From positions 1-64,000 of the forward strand of contig WGNU01000005.1 of assembly GCA_016124385.1 (NCBI GenBank): 64,000 nt of DNA, given 5' to 3'. The first letter of the stretch is position 1, and the number at the start of each line of letters is the position of its first letter. Positions 1 to 8,831 of this stretch are shown here, in pieces. The notes beneath the pieces are model-generated. The model was given only the letters and a program-made list of their open reading frames with translations. It ran no database searches and was not told the origin of the DNA. The position numbers and the translations under genes were made by a program. The stretch comes from Alphaproteobacteria bacterium. Its GTDB lineage: Bacteria; Pseudomonadota; Alphaproteobacteria; Micropepsales; Micropepsaceae.

Positions 1-2
1 GT

Positions 3-2456
3 TTTAGCATCGCGCGTTTTGTTGTGAGGCGTCGCTGGCTGACCCTTGGCATCCTCGGCGCGATCACGGCGTTCTTGTCCGTCGGTCTCGTCAATGTCGA
101 GCTACGCACGATCTTCAGCGATCTGCTGCCGGAATCGCATCCCTACGTTCAGACGTACAAGGATCATCCAAATTTTGGCAACCCGCTGACGGTGACAATC
201 CTCGTCAAGCGGATCGATGGCGACATCTACAATCCCGAGACGCTCCGCAAGGTATGGGACCTGACGCGCGACGTCGATCTCGCGCCGGCCGTCGATCACG
301 ATCAGATCCTCTCGATCGCAACGGAAAAGGCGCGCTATGCCGAAGCGACGCCCTACGGCATCGAGACGCAGCCGCTGATGGACGATCACCCGCCCGCGAC
401 GCCGCAGGAGATCGCTCAGCTGCGGGAGCGCATTGGCAAGTCGCCCAATGTCGCGCGCTTCATGATCTCGAGCGACGAAACAGGCACGCTCATCCAGGCG
501 ACGTTTATCGAGCGCTTGCTCGATTACGGCGAAACCTTCGAATACCTCCAGACGCTCGTCGAGAAGGCGCGCGACGATCGTCACGAGATCCACATGGCGG
601 GCCAGCCAGTTCTGACCGGCTGGGTGTACCGCCACGAGCTTCAAATGCTCATGATCTTCGCGATCACGGGGGTTGCGCTGGTGGTCGCGCTCTATCTCTA
701 TACGCGCTCACTGGCGGGCGTTGTCACGCCGCTCGTTGTCAGCACGATCTCGGCGATCTGGGGGTTTGGCTTTGTCGGCTGGCTGCAGGACCCGATCGAG
801 CCGCTTGTCATGGTGGTGCCGCTCCTGCTTGTTGCGCGGGCTTTCAGCCACTGCGTTCAGTTCACGGAGCGTTACTACGAGGTCCTGGAGGTCGTGCACG
901 ACCGCCAGCGCGCGGCGGAGATTTCCGTTGGCGTGATGTTCGCGCCAAGCGTACTCGGGATCGTCACCGACGCGGCGGGCCTGTTTCTGATAGCCGTCGC
1001 GCCGATTCCAGCGCTTGAGCGTCTCGCCTTTTTCTGCGGCTTCTGGGCGGCGATCCTCATCCCCACCAACGTCTTTCTGTCGCCGATCATCCTCACGTGG
1101 CTGCCCATGCCGCGCCATGTGCGGGCGGACGAGCAGCGTTCGCTGCTGGACCGGTTCATCAAGGGCCTGCTCTCGGTGATGTCGCGGCTGACGCACGGCC
1201 CGCTCGCGCCCGTCACGACGATTACGGTCGTCGTTCTAACGGTCCTGGCGGTCGGTCAGGTGCTTCAGATGAAGATCGGCAACCCCGTCGAGGGATCCAA
1301 TCTTCTGTGGAAGGATTCCGAATACAACGTTGCCGTCGCGGAGATCAATTCGGGCTTCCCCGGACTCAACACGCTTGAGGTCATATTCGAGACGCGCGAC
1401 GACGATCCGCTCAATCGCGTCATGCGCAAGGCGGAAACCGTGCGCACGATGCAGCGTCTCCAATATCTGATGGAGACCAGCGAACACCGGCCTGAGGCCT
1501 CGCTCTCGTTCGCGGACTATTTGGGCGAAGCCAGCCGGTTGTTCGCCGGCGGCAACCCGAAATGGGCGCCGCTCGATCCCGAGGACACCGCGACAGAGGC
1601 GGCGACCAGCGCGCTCATGCTCGGCACGGGACCAAAGGCCTTCTCGCACGTTGCCGATTTCGAGCAGCGCAACGGCACAGTCTCCTTCTGGTTCAAGGAC
1701 AACAAGCAGGAGACGGTCGACGGCGCGCTCGCCGCCGCGCGCGCGGCGGTGGACGCGATCGGCACCGAGTTCGAGGCCTTCCGCGTGCGTCTGGGCTCGG
1801 GAACCATTGCGCTTCAGCAATCTGTCAATGATGCGGTCAACTACTATCAGTGGATCATTCTCGCGCTCTTGAACCTCGTCATGATCATTTCCTGCAGCTT
1901 CGCCTACCGCTCGATCGCGGCCGGGCTGCTCCTGATCGTGCCGGTCAATCTCTCCAATCTCTTTCTGGGCGCCGTGATGACGCAGATGGGCCTTGGCCTT
2001 GACGTCAACACGCTCCCGATCACGGCGATCGGCATCGGCGTGGGGATCGACTACGGGATCTATCTCCTGAGCCGGATTTGTGAAGAGACCCGCGATCCGA
2101 GGGATCTTGCGCGCGCCATCCGCGCCTCCGTGACGACAACCGGCAAGGCGATCTTCTTCACCGCGACGATCGTGCTCTTGGGCATTTTGCCCTGGTACTA
2201 CCTCTCCGCGCTCAAGTTCCTGGCGGATATGGGATTGCTGCTGGTCGTCGTGATGCTGATCAACATGGTGATCGCGCTCCTCGTGGTGCCGCTGCTCGTC
2301 TGGCTGTTCCGCCCGGCATTCGTCTTCAAGAAGGACCTACTGGTCGGCGAGAGCATCGATCTCGAGGCGCTCGCGGCCGAGGGGCGCCGCAACCGCGCAA
2401 ACCAGCACATCAACTCGTCCGCACACGGCCTTGTTCCGGCCGAGGCAGTCGAATGA
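3..2456 (+). CDS. RND/MMPL-family transporter, 5' end cut by window edge
   Basis: This is an inner-membrane transporter of the RND superfamily (MMPL-type), probably proton-driven and moving a hydrophobic substrate. The reading frame is open to the window edge. The GTG at 24 would begin within an N-terminal membrane anchor, so the true start is probably upstream. The visible ~817 residues show a short TM helix, a periplasmic loop, a block of about five TM helices, a second loop (around residues 400-590) and a second TM block. The repeated halves are typical of the family, as is the glycine-rich TAIGIGVGIDYGIYLL segment. It is followed 45 nt later by a DUF1329 gene and heads a co-directional run with YCF48-like and DUF1302 genes, suggesting one envelope system. 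The substrate is unknown. Confidence 0.85.
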   Translation, partial: FSIARFVVRRRWLTLGILGAITAFLSVGLVNVELRTIFSDLLPESHPYVQTYKDHPNFGNPLTVTILVKRIDGDIYNPETLRKVWDLTRDVDLAPAVDHDQILSIATEKARYAEATPYGIETQPLMDDHPPATPQEIAQLRERIGKSPNVARFMISSDETGTLIQATFIERLLDYGETFEYLQTLVEKARDDRHEIHMAGQPVLTGWVYRHELQMLMIFAITGVALVVALYLYTRSLAGVVTPLVVSTISAIWGFGFVGWLQDPIEPLVMVVPLLLVARAFSHCVQFTERYYEVLEVVHDRQRAAEISVGVMFAPSVLGIVTDAAGLFLIAVAPIPALERLAFFCGFWAAILIPTNVFLSPIILTWLPMPRHVRADEQRSLLDRFIKGLLSVMSRLTHGPLAPVTTITVVVLTVLAVGQVLQMKIGNPVEGSNLLWKDSEYNVAVAEINSGFPGLNTLEVIFETRDDDPLNRVMRKAETVRTMQRLQYLMETSEHRPEASLSFADYLGEASRLFAGGNPKWAPLDPEDTATEAATSALMLGTGPKAFSHVADFEQRNGTVSFWFKDNKQETVDGALAAARAAVDAIGTEFEAFRVRLGSGTIALQQSVNDAVNYYQWIILALLNLVMIISCSFAYRSIAAGLLLIVPVNLSNLFLGAVMTQMGLGLDVNTLPITAIGIGVGIDYGIYLLSRICEETRDPRDLARAIRASVTTTGKAIFFTATIVLLGILPWYYLSALKFLADMGLLLVVVMLINMVIALLVVPLLVWLFRPAFVFKKDLLVGESIDLEALAAEGRRNRANQHINSSAHGLVPAEAVE

Positions 2457-2501
2457 CGCGGACCAGGCGGCCGGCAATGAGAAGGTAAAGGGAGGAGCCT
2501 C

Positions 2502-3881
2502 ATGCATATCAGAAAGTTCGGGCCCGAGTTCACGCGCCGGGCATTCCTCGAAAAGGCGGCGGCAGGGGTCGCGATGGCGGGAATCCTCTCGCCGTTGTGG
2601 CCGGAGATCGCGCGCTCGGGGACGATCACCAAGTCCTATCCGGACGAACTCCTGTCGATCGACGCCTATACTAAGGGCAAGATCAAGACTGGCGATGTGA
2701 TCAACGCCGACAACATCGACGTCGTGAAGGATCTCGTCGATCCGATCTGCTACATGCAGGTCAAGGAGATGGGGCGCCGCTTCACGATCGTTCCCACGAC
2801 CACCGACGTCACGAAACTCTATCCGCACGAATATCTGGAGGCCACGCTCAGCAACCAGGGCAAGGGCGCGCTCGATTCGACCGGCAATGTCGTCACCACC
2901 GACGGCAAGCCGTGGATCGGCGGCAATCCCTTCCCCGACGCGAAGGACGGCATTCAGGCCTTTTACAATCTGGTTCTCTCCTGGGGCCGCCACGATCAGT
3001 CGCTCTATGCGGTACGCGATTGGGACATCAGCCCGGCGGGTGGGCTTTCCTACGAGTATGATTTCGTCTGGGTCGAGCAGAACACGATCGGCCTGGTGAA
3101 TGGCTCGGAGCCCTATTGGGCCGGTCATGAGGACAAGCTGCGCTATCAGGTGGTCTGGTTCACGTCGCCGACCGACGTGAAGGGCACGGCGTTCCTCAAT
3201 CACTGGCACTACGATCAGGCGAAGTTTCCCGACCTATGGGGCTATTTGCCGGCGTTCAAAAGGGTCCGGCGCTTCCCGACCAACCAGCGCTTTGAGCCGC
3301 TGGTGCCGGGCGTGACGTTCTTCCTGTCCGACGCGTGGTCGGCGGGGGACCCGGCGCTCACCTGGGGCAACTACAAGCTCGTCGGCTCCAAGCCGCATCT
3401 GGGCTCCGTCTCCGGGAACTGGTCGGGCGGCAGAAACGCGAATTGGGAGCGCGAGGTTCACGGCGGACCGCAGGGTCAGACCTTCTTCGAGGACTACAAG
3501 GAGCTGATCCCCGAGGTGCTCGTCGTCGAGGCCGAGCCCACCGGTTTTGAGCGCGCGCCCGTCGGCAAGAAGCGCATCTGGATCGACACGCGCAACATGA
3601 TGTTCGTTGCCTACGTGACGTTCGATCGCCGCGGCGAAGCGTGGAAATCCTTCGAGCCGGCGTTCAGTCAGTACTCTGATGGAACGAACTCCCACATGGA
3701 TGGCGGCCATCCGCTGTGGTCGTGGACTCACGTCCACAGCCACGACGTTCAGACCAATCGCATGAGCCGCTTCTCCCAGGTCCGCAAGATCTCGAACGGG
3801 TTCGAGAGCAAGTACAACACGGGCCCGGGAATCTTCGATCAGTACATGACGGAACAAGCGCTCCGTCGTCTGGGAGCGTGA
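2502..3881 (+). CDS. DUF1329 family exported protein, copy 1
   Basis: This 459-residue protein belongs to the DUF1329 family, which has been related to outer-membrane lipoprotein-sorting folds; its function is not established. The N-terminus carries a Tat-like signal (FTRRAFLEKAAAG, then a hydrophobic run), so it is probably periplasmic. Family signatures include GNPFPD, LSWGRHD, FPTNQRFEPL, a LTWGNY segment and WSWTHVHSHDVQTN near the C-terminus. A strong ribosome site (AGGGAGGAG) lies just before the ATG. It sits between the RND exporter and the YCF48-like gene, whose start is 2 nt after its stop. A second, clearly homologous copy lies at 6744-8120. A periplasmic carrier between inner and outer membrane components would fit, but this is inference. 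Confidence 0.88.
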   Translation: MHIRKFGPEFTRRAFLEKAAAGVAMAGILSPLWPEIARSGTITKSYPDELLSIDAYTKGKIKTGDVINADNIDVVKDLVDPICYMQVKEMGRRFTIVPTTTDVTKLYPHEYLEATLSNQGKGALDSTGNVVTTDGKPWIGGNPFPDAKDGIQAFYNLVLSWGRHDQSLYAVRDWDISPAGGLSYEYDFVWVEQNTIGLVNGSEPYWAGHEDKLRYQVVWFTSPTDVKGTAFLNHWHYDQAKFPDLWGYLPAFKRVRRFPTNQRFEPLVPGVTFFLSDAWSAGDPALTWGNYKLVGSKPHLGSVSGNWSGGRNANWEREVHGGPQGQTFFEDYKELIPEVLVVEAEPTGFERAPVGKKRIWIDTRNMMFVAYVTFDRRGEAWKSFEPAFSQYSDGTNSHMDGGHPLWSWTHVHSHDVQTNRMSRFSQVRKISNGFESKYNTGPGIFDQYMTEQALRRLGA

Positions 3882-3883
3882 CG

Positions 3884-4897
3884 ATGGGGCGGCGCGCGCG
3901 CATCGCGGCGTTGGGGCGGCACATGGTGTCGCCCCTGCGCGCGTCGCTTCTTTGCCTGCTATGCGTGGCGGCGGGCGCCGCCGCCGCGGGCGCGGAGCCG
4001 CGGCTCCTGCGCCAGGGAACGCCGCACGAGGCGCTCTATGCGGTGGCGTTTGACGGGGTCGACGGCATCGCCGTTGGTGCGCTGGGGGCCGTCCTGCAGA
4101 CGCGCGATGCCGGTGCGACCTGGTCGCAAACGGACTCGGCCCCCACCGATCTGACCTTGCTGGCGGCCGCAATGCGCGGTGACACGCGTCTCGTCGTCGG
4201 TCAGCTCGGTAAGGCCTTCCGCGCCATTGGCAGCGGCGCGTGGGAGGAGGTGGACACCGGCACCCAAAACCGCCTGCTCGCGGTGGCCTATGTGACCAGC
4301 GGGGTTGCGGTCGCAGCGGGCGGCTTTGGCACGCTCATTCGTTCATCCGATGGCGGACGGACATGGGCGTCCGTGGCACCCGACTGGCCGACGATCATTG
4401 GTGATGATTTCGAGCCGCATCTCTACGACATCGCGGTCCTCGACGACGGCAACGTGCTGTGCATCGGCGAGTTCGGCTTGATCCTGCGCTCGCGCGATCA
4501 AGGTCTGACCTGGGAGACCGTCCACAAGGGCGAGGCCTCCTTGTTCGGCATCGCGGTCGAAGGTGCCAGGGGGCTAGCCGTCGGACAGGATGGCGCCGTG
4601 CTGCGCTCGGACGATGGCGGCGCAACGTGGCGCTCCGTGTCTTCCGGCCTCGACGGCATTCTCCTGGATGTCTGGCTGAGCGGCGCCGAGGCGGTCCTCG
4701 TCGGTGTACGAAACGCGGCGACCAGCCGCGATGGCGGACAGACCTGGACCCAAACCAGCGAGGCGGGGCTCGCGCAGGGCTGGCACCAGGCGATCGGTGC
4801 GCCGCGGCGGGGCACCGAAGCCAAACCGGTACCGGTCACCGTCGGGCATGCGGGCCGCATTCTGGCATTTGACGAACAGCAAGAAGGACCCCGCTGA
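3884..4897 (+). CDS. YCF48/BNR-repeat beta-propeller protein, exported
   Basis: The frame is open further upstream, but the ATG at 3884, 2 nt after the preceding stop, is the likely start and gives 337 residues. An ATG at 3923 is an alternative. The N-terminus has a signal peptide (MVSPLRASLLCLLCVAAG, ending near AGA-EP). The body holds at least five Asp-box-like repeats of the form D-x-G-x-T-W (GATWSQ, GRTWAS, GLTWET, GATWRS, GQTWTQ), as in the YCF48/HCF136 beta-propeller family. In photosynthetic organisms YCF48 helps assemble photosystem II. Here the setting between DUF1329 and DUF1302 genes suggests an assembly or scaffold role in the envelope complex instead. There is no sign of photosynthesis genes in the window. 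Confidence 0.8.
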   Translation: MGRRARIAALGRHMVSPLRASLLCLLCVAAGAAAAGAEPRLLRQGTPHEALYAVAFDGVDGIAVGALGAVLQTRDAGATWSQTDSAPTDLTLLAAAMRGDTRLVVGQLGKAFRAIGSGAWEEVDTGTQNRLLAVAYVTSGVAVAAGGFGTLIRSSDGGRTWASVAPDWPTIIGDDFEPHLYDIAVLDDGNVLCIGEFGLILRSRDQGLTWETVHKGEASLFGIAVEGARGLAVGQDGAVLRSDDGGATWRSVSSGLDGILLDVWLSGAEAVLVGVRNAATSRDGGQTWTQTSEAGLAQGWHQAIGAPRRGTEAKPVPVTVGHAGRILAFDEQQEGPR

Positions 4898-4925
4898 GCG
4901 GGCATCCGAAAGGGGGAGAAGTGTC

Positions 4926-6656
4926 ATGAACACGACGTGGAAGCTGAAGGCGCTGTTGGTGGGCGTTGCCGGACCCTTGATACCGGCGACCGCACTGGCC
5001 GTTGACATCGATGTGCAGGGGTTCGTCCGCCAGGAAACGGCGGTGAGTTTCACGGGGACAGAGAACCCGTATAATCAGCATGGGAACTTGTTCAACGGCT
5101 ACACGGTCGCGCGGGATTCAACGCTGATCGCCGGCGCAGCCGACACGGTCGTTCGCGATGTCAGCAACGGTGACAACGAGCTCAACCTCTTCACCGTGCG
5201 CACTGAACTCGACGTGACGGCGAACTTCACCTCGAACTTGACCGGCTACGCCCAGATCCGCGCGGTCTACGACCCCGGGTTCTACGATGATTTCGAGGAT
5301 CCCAATTTCTTCAACGTGCCGTTCCACGGCGATCGGGCGAACCGGCTGGAAGTCGCCGATTCCAACTACATGATCGACCTGCAGGCGCTCTATCTCGACT
5401 TCAACGAGGGGCCCTTGTGGATCCGTCTCGGTAACCAGCAGATCGCCTGGGGTGAATCGCTGTTCTTCCGCGTGCTCGATGTCCCCAATGGCCTCGATCT
5501 GCGCCGCCATCTAATTCTCGATTGGGCGGCGGAGGAATATGCCGACGAGCGCGTCCCTTCGCCGGGCATCCGAGGGTCCTATCGATTTGGTCAGGATACG
5601 GAGCTTGAGCTGTTCGGCCAGTTGTTTAACCCGAGCATCCTTCCCAACCCGAACACGCCCTACAATCTCATTCCGACACAGTTCACGGTGCATCAGGAAG
5701 AGGGCTTCGACGACGCCGAGGACGACATCAATTTCGGCGGTCGCCTGCAGACCAAGATCGGCGAGCTGGCCCTGCAGGCGATTGCCGTCCACCGCACCAA
5801 CCCGGACGGCGTTTTCCGCTGGACGGATTCGGGCGCAGGTCCGCTCGCGGGCACGCCGTTCGAAATCTCAACGACGGGCGTTCGCTCGGCGCAGGAATGG
5901 TTCACCTATGCCAGCATGGTCCGTCTGGATGGCGTGGGCGGCCTCAACGCCGCCGTGCGCGACTTCCAGCCGGTCACGGGCGGCCTCGGTGCCTTCGAAG
6001 CCGGCAATTTCGCTCTGGCCTCGGCGGAGCTGGACTTTTTCTTCCAGGCTTTCGGTGGCCTGCGCGGTCACATCGAGCGCGTCTATCCCGAAGAGAACAT
6101 CTTTGGCCTTGGCGCGAACTACCTGATCTTCGATGAGCCGGGCTCCTGGCTCGACCAGCTTGTCGTGCGGGCCGAGGCGACGGTCACGCCCGACAAGAAA
6201 TTCACCAGCCCCTCGCTCAGCCGGCAGTTCGTGGAGCGCGACGAAGTCGCGGCTTCGTTCGTGCTGGAGAAGTACCAGCGCTTCTCGGAGGATTTCCCGG
6301 CGACCTTCCTCGTCTTCCAGTATCTCTACAAGTCCGACAGCGATCTCTTCGGACGGCTCCTGGACGGCAATGGGGCTTCGCCGACTTCGACGCCCGATGG
6401 CGACGACGGCTTCCACGCCTTTGTGCTGGCGGCCCAACAGCCGTTCCCGAACCTCATCTGGCGCGCGGATTTGTCAGTGCTCGCCGATGTGAACGGCGGC
6501 GCGCTCATTCAGCCGGGCGTGCGCTGGAAGCCGAATGATCAGTTCGCGGTCGAGCTCTACGGCAACTTCACGCTGACCGACGGTGGCAATGACGACATCA
6601 TCGACACGATCGATTTCGTCGATGAGATCGCGGCGCGCATAACGTTCCAGTTCTGA
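4926..6656 (+). CDS. DUF1302 family outer-membrane beta-barrel protein
   Basis: This 576-residue protein matches the DUF1302 family of predicted outer-membrane barrels. The ATG at 4926 is preceded by a GGGGGAGAAG ribosome site. It starts a signal peptide (MNTTWKLKALLVGVAGPLIP, cleavage likely after ALA). The mature part is rich in alternating aromatic and polar residues and acidic loops. It contains LWIRLGNQQIAWGES and ends with ARITFQF, an aromatic C-terminus typical of BAM-inserted barrels. DUF1302 genes often lie beside DUF1329 and RND genes in hydrocarbon and steroid degraders (from memory). A channel for a hydrophobic compound is therefore plausible, though direction of transport cannot be read from sequence. 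Confidence 0.85.
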   Translation: MNTTWKLKALLVGVAGPLIPATALAVDIDVQGFVRQETAVSFTGTENPYNQHGNLFNGYTVARDSTLIAGAADTVVRDVSNGDNELNLFTVRTELDVTANFTSNLTGYAQIRAVYDPGFYDDFEDPNFFNVPFHGDRANRLEVADSNYMIDLQALYLDFNEGPLWIRLGNQQIAWGESLFFRVLDVPNGLDLRRHLILDWAAEEYADERVPSPGIRGSYRFGQDTELELFGQLFNPSILPNPNTPYNLIPTQFTVHQEEGFDDAEDDINFGGRLQTKIGELALQAIAVHRTNPDGVFRWTDSGAGPLAGTPFEISTTGVRSAQEWFTYASMVRLDGVGGLNAAVRDFQPVTGGLGAFEAGNFALASAELDFFFQAFGGLRGHIERVYPEENIFGLGANYLIFDEPGSWLDQLVVRAEATVTPDKKFTSPSLSRQFVERDEVAASFVLEKYQRFSEDFPATFLVFQYLYKSDSDLFGRLLDGNGASPTSTPDGDDGFHAFVLAAQQPFPNLIWRADLSVLADVNGGALIQPGVRWKPNDQFAVELYGNFTLTDGGNDDIIDTIDFVDEIAARITFQF

Positions 6657-6683
6657 CGCCCCTCACCCGGCGTCTGAACGATC

Positions 6684-6734
6684 GGGCGGCGCACTCCGTT
6701 CCTCCGGGGGCGCGCCGCCCGCCCCGTTCGGGGC
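6684..6734 (+). other. Two consecutive hairpins between porin and second DUF1329 gene
   Basis: A perfect 9-bp inverted repeat (GGGCGGCGC at 6684-6692, GCGCCGCCC at 6712-6720, 19-nt loop) is followed at once by a tight hairpin (GCCCC at 6721-6725, GGGGC at 6730-6734). No T-run follows, so a standard terminator is not clear. The second stem ends 9 nt before the next start codon. They may act as a partial terminator or as an mRNA stability or processing element. Confidence 0.5.
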
Positions 6735-6743
6735 AGAGGCGAG

Positions 6744-8120
6744 ATGTGGATCAAGCGATACGATCGAGAGTTCAGCCGGCGGATCGTCCTCGAGCGTCTC
6801 GGGGCGGGCGTGATCGCCACCGGGATCTTGAGCCCGCTATGGCGGGTCTTGGCCGAAACGGGCGAGGCGGTATCCGCCTATCCTGACGAGCTCAACGCGA
6901 TCGAGGAATATACCAAGGGCGCGCTGGCCCCAGGCATGCGCATTACGGCCGACAACGTCGATCTCGTGCGCGATTTGCTGGATCCGGTTCGCTACCGCCA
7001 CGTGAGAGAGATGGGGCGCACGCTCGAATTGGTCGCCCCGACCCGCGCGCTCCATCGCCTCAGTCCATACGAGTATGTCGAGGCTACGCTGCGCAATGCC
7101 GGCCAGGCGCGCTTCGATGCGAGCGGTAATGTCGTCACCGCCCAGGGCGAGCCGTGGATCGGCGGCAATCCCTTCCCCGACCCAAAATCGGCGATCGAGG
7201 CGTTTGCCGCCCTGACGCTGAGTTGGGGCCGCCATGACATCTCGGTCTATGCGGGCCGCGAGTACGATCTCGATGTCGGCGGCGATGTGTCCTTCACCTA
7301 TGAATCGGTCTGGACGGAACTCGCGCCCGTCGCGCGCGTCGCCGTGCCGCCGATGCCGGTTTGGCCCGAGCACGCGGACAAGCTTCGCTTTCAATCGGTG
7401 CTTTTCACCTCGCCGAACGAAGTCAATGGCACCTCGTATCTCAACATTTGGCCGTACGATCAGAACCAGTTTCCCGAGCTCGAAGGCTATCTACCGGCCT
7501 TCAAGCGCATTCGCCGCTTCCCGACCAATCAGCGGTTCGAGCCGCTTATTCCAGGGTCGAATCTCTATCTCTCGGATGCATGGGCCGCCGGCGATCCATT
7601 TCTGACGTGGGGGAATTACCGCATCGTCGCGCAAGGCCCCGCGCTCGCGTCGCTGTCGGGCGGCTGGCAGGCCGATCATCCCAATTGGGAACATGCGGTC
7701 CATGGCGGCCCGCAAGGCAAGACCTTCTGGGATACCAAGGTGGAATTGGTGCCCGAGGCGCTGGTGGTCGAGGCCGAGCCCGTGAAATTCCCGCGCGCTC
7801 CCGTAAGCAAGAAGCGGGTGTGGATCGACGCGCGCACCATGCTGCCCTTCGCGATGGTGAGCTACGATCGCCGCGGCGACGTTTTCCGGTTCTTCGACGG
7901 GGCGTACTCGCTCTACGAATCCGATATCGGCAGCGTCCGCGATGGCGCGCACACCTATTGGTCCTGGACGCATCTGCACGCGCATAATGTGCAGACCGAT
8001 CAGATGACGCGGATCGAGCAGGTGCGCAGCGTCGCCGGCGGCCATACGATGATGGTCAACGACCAGGCGGCGTTCGACCGCTATCTCACGCACCAGGCGA
8101 TGATGCGCTACGGCAATTAG
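6744..8120 (+). CDS. DUF1329 family exported protein, copy 2
   Basis: This 458-residue paralogue of the protein at 2502-3881 shares nearly all family blocks (GNPFPD, LSWGRHD, FPTNQRFEPL, LTWGNY, VHGGPQGKTF and WSWTHLHAHNVQTD). It also begins with a twin-arginine-like signal (FSRRIVLERLGAG). Two copies flanking the YCF48 and DUF1302 genes suggest an old duplication, or two subunits with different specificity. The start lies 87 nt after the barrel gene, behind two hairpins, so its expression level may differ from the upstream genes. The function of the family is unknown. Confidence 0.87.
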   Translation: MWIKRYDREFSRRIVLERLGAGVIATGILSPLWRVLAETGEAVSAYPDELNAIEEYTKGALAPGMRITADNVDLVRDLLDPVRYRHVREMGRTLELVAPTRALHRLSPYEYVEATLRNAGQARFDASGNVVTAQGEPWIGGNPFPDPKSAIEAFAALTLSWGRHDISVYAGREYDLDVGGDVSFTYESVWTELAPVARVAVPPMPVWPEHADKLRFQSVLFTSPNEVNGTSYLNIWPYDQNQFPELEGYLPAFKRIRRFPTNQRFEPLIPGSNLYLSDAWAAGDPFLTWGNYRIVAQGPALASLSGGWQADHPNWEHAVHGGPQGKTFWDTKVELVPEALVVEAEPVKFPRAPVSKKRVWIDARTMLPFAMVSYDRRGDVFRFFDGAYSLYESDIGSVRDGAHTYWSWTHLHAHNVQTDQMTRIEQVRSVAGGHTMMVNDQAAFDRYLTHQAMMRYGN

Positions 8121-8226
8121 GCCGCATCGTCTGGGCACTTCTTTCGAAGGGGTCGCGCGCTCCCGCCGTGATGATTAATACCCGCGCCCGCGACACCAAA
8201 AGCCGGGCTATCAGGGAGTTTCCGCA

Positions 8227-8577
8227 ATGAAGAAGAGAGTGATTGCCGCGAGTGTGGCGCTGCTCGTGGCCGCACCAGCCTTGGCGGGCACGATGGAGAG
8301 CACCTTCGCGAATTCGACGACCATCACGAACACGAAGACCGGCGCCGTCTCGACGTGGCTTTTCAACGGCGACAACACCTACACGATGAAGAGTGCCGAC
8401 GGCGAGACGTCGGGCACATGGTCGATCGAGGGTCATTCCATCTGCACGCAGCCCAGCGCGCCCGATGCGCCGGCCTATTGCGCCGGCCTCGTCGAGGGGA
8501 AGAATCCGGGCGATACCTGGGAGACGACCGATCAGAACGGTGACACGCTGTCGATTTCGATCACCGAAGGCCGCTAG
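8227..8577 (+). CDS. Small secreted protein of unknown function
   Basis: This 116-residue protein has a clear Sec signal peptide (MKKRVIAASVALLVAAPALA). The mature domain of about 96 residues is rich in Thr, Ser and Asp. A tight ribosome site (AGGGAG) lies 6-11 nt upstream. The mature part has only two cysteines (SICTQ and AYCAG), which could form one disulfide. The pattern of a short hydrophilic beta-rich chain (NGDNTYTMKSADGETSGTW) resembles small lipocalin-like or META-like domains, but I do not recognise a family. It follows the envelope cluster on the same strand. Confidence 0.7.
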   Translation: MKKRVIAASVALLVAAPALAGTMESTFANSTTITNTKTGAVSTWLFNGDNTYTMKSADGETSGTWSIEGHSICTQPSAPDAPAYCAGLVEGKNPGDTWETTDQNGDTLSISITEGR

Positions 8578-8767
8578 TCCGGCGCGCGGCAAGGCGGCCT
8601 TGGGCCGCCGCCGCGAGGCGGGAATGGCAGAGCGGTCCGACGCAATCAACAACCGGCCTTCCGACGCCCACGCCGCCGCTGACGCAGCGTGTGGCGTTCC
8701 AGGCCGATCGGGTCATCGACGTTCTCCAGGGGGTCATGTGCGCCTAGGGGGTGAAACCGCCTTGCGC

Positions 8768-8805
8768 TATAATGCCGGGGCGTGTGCGATCGCGCGGACG
8801 ATCGC
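8768..8805 (+). promoter_or_regulatory. Putative promoter -10 and inverted repeat upstream of P450
   Basis: A perfect TATAAT lies at 8768-8773, 58 nt before the P450 start; no good -35 hexamer is visible. A 7-bp inverted repeat (GCGATCG at 8786-8792, CGATCGC at 8799-8805, 6-nt spacer) lies just downstream, where a repressor would block the transcript start. The 254 nt between the small secreted gene and the P450 otherwise hold no recognisable gene. Confidence 0.45.
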
Positions 8806-8831
8806 CGACCCCCGATGCGTGGAGAAGACCG

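Noticed and set aside
4704..4925. Upstream extension of the DUF1302 gene
   Set aside because: Lies inside the YCF48 gene in another frame; the ATG at 4926 has a good ribosome site and a signal peptide.
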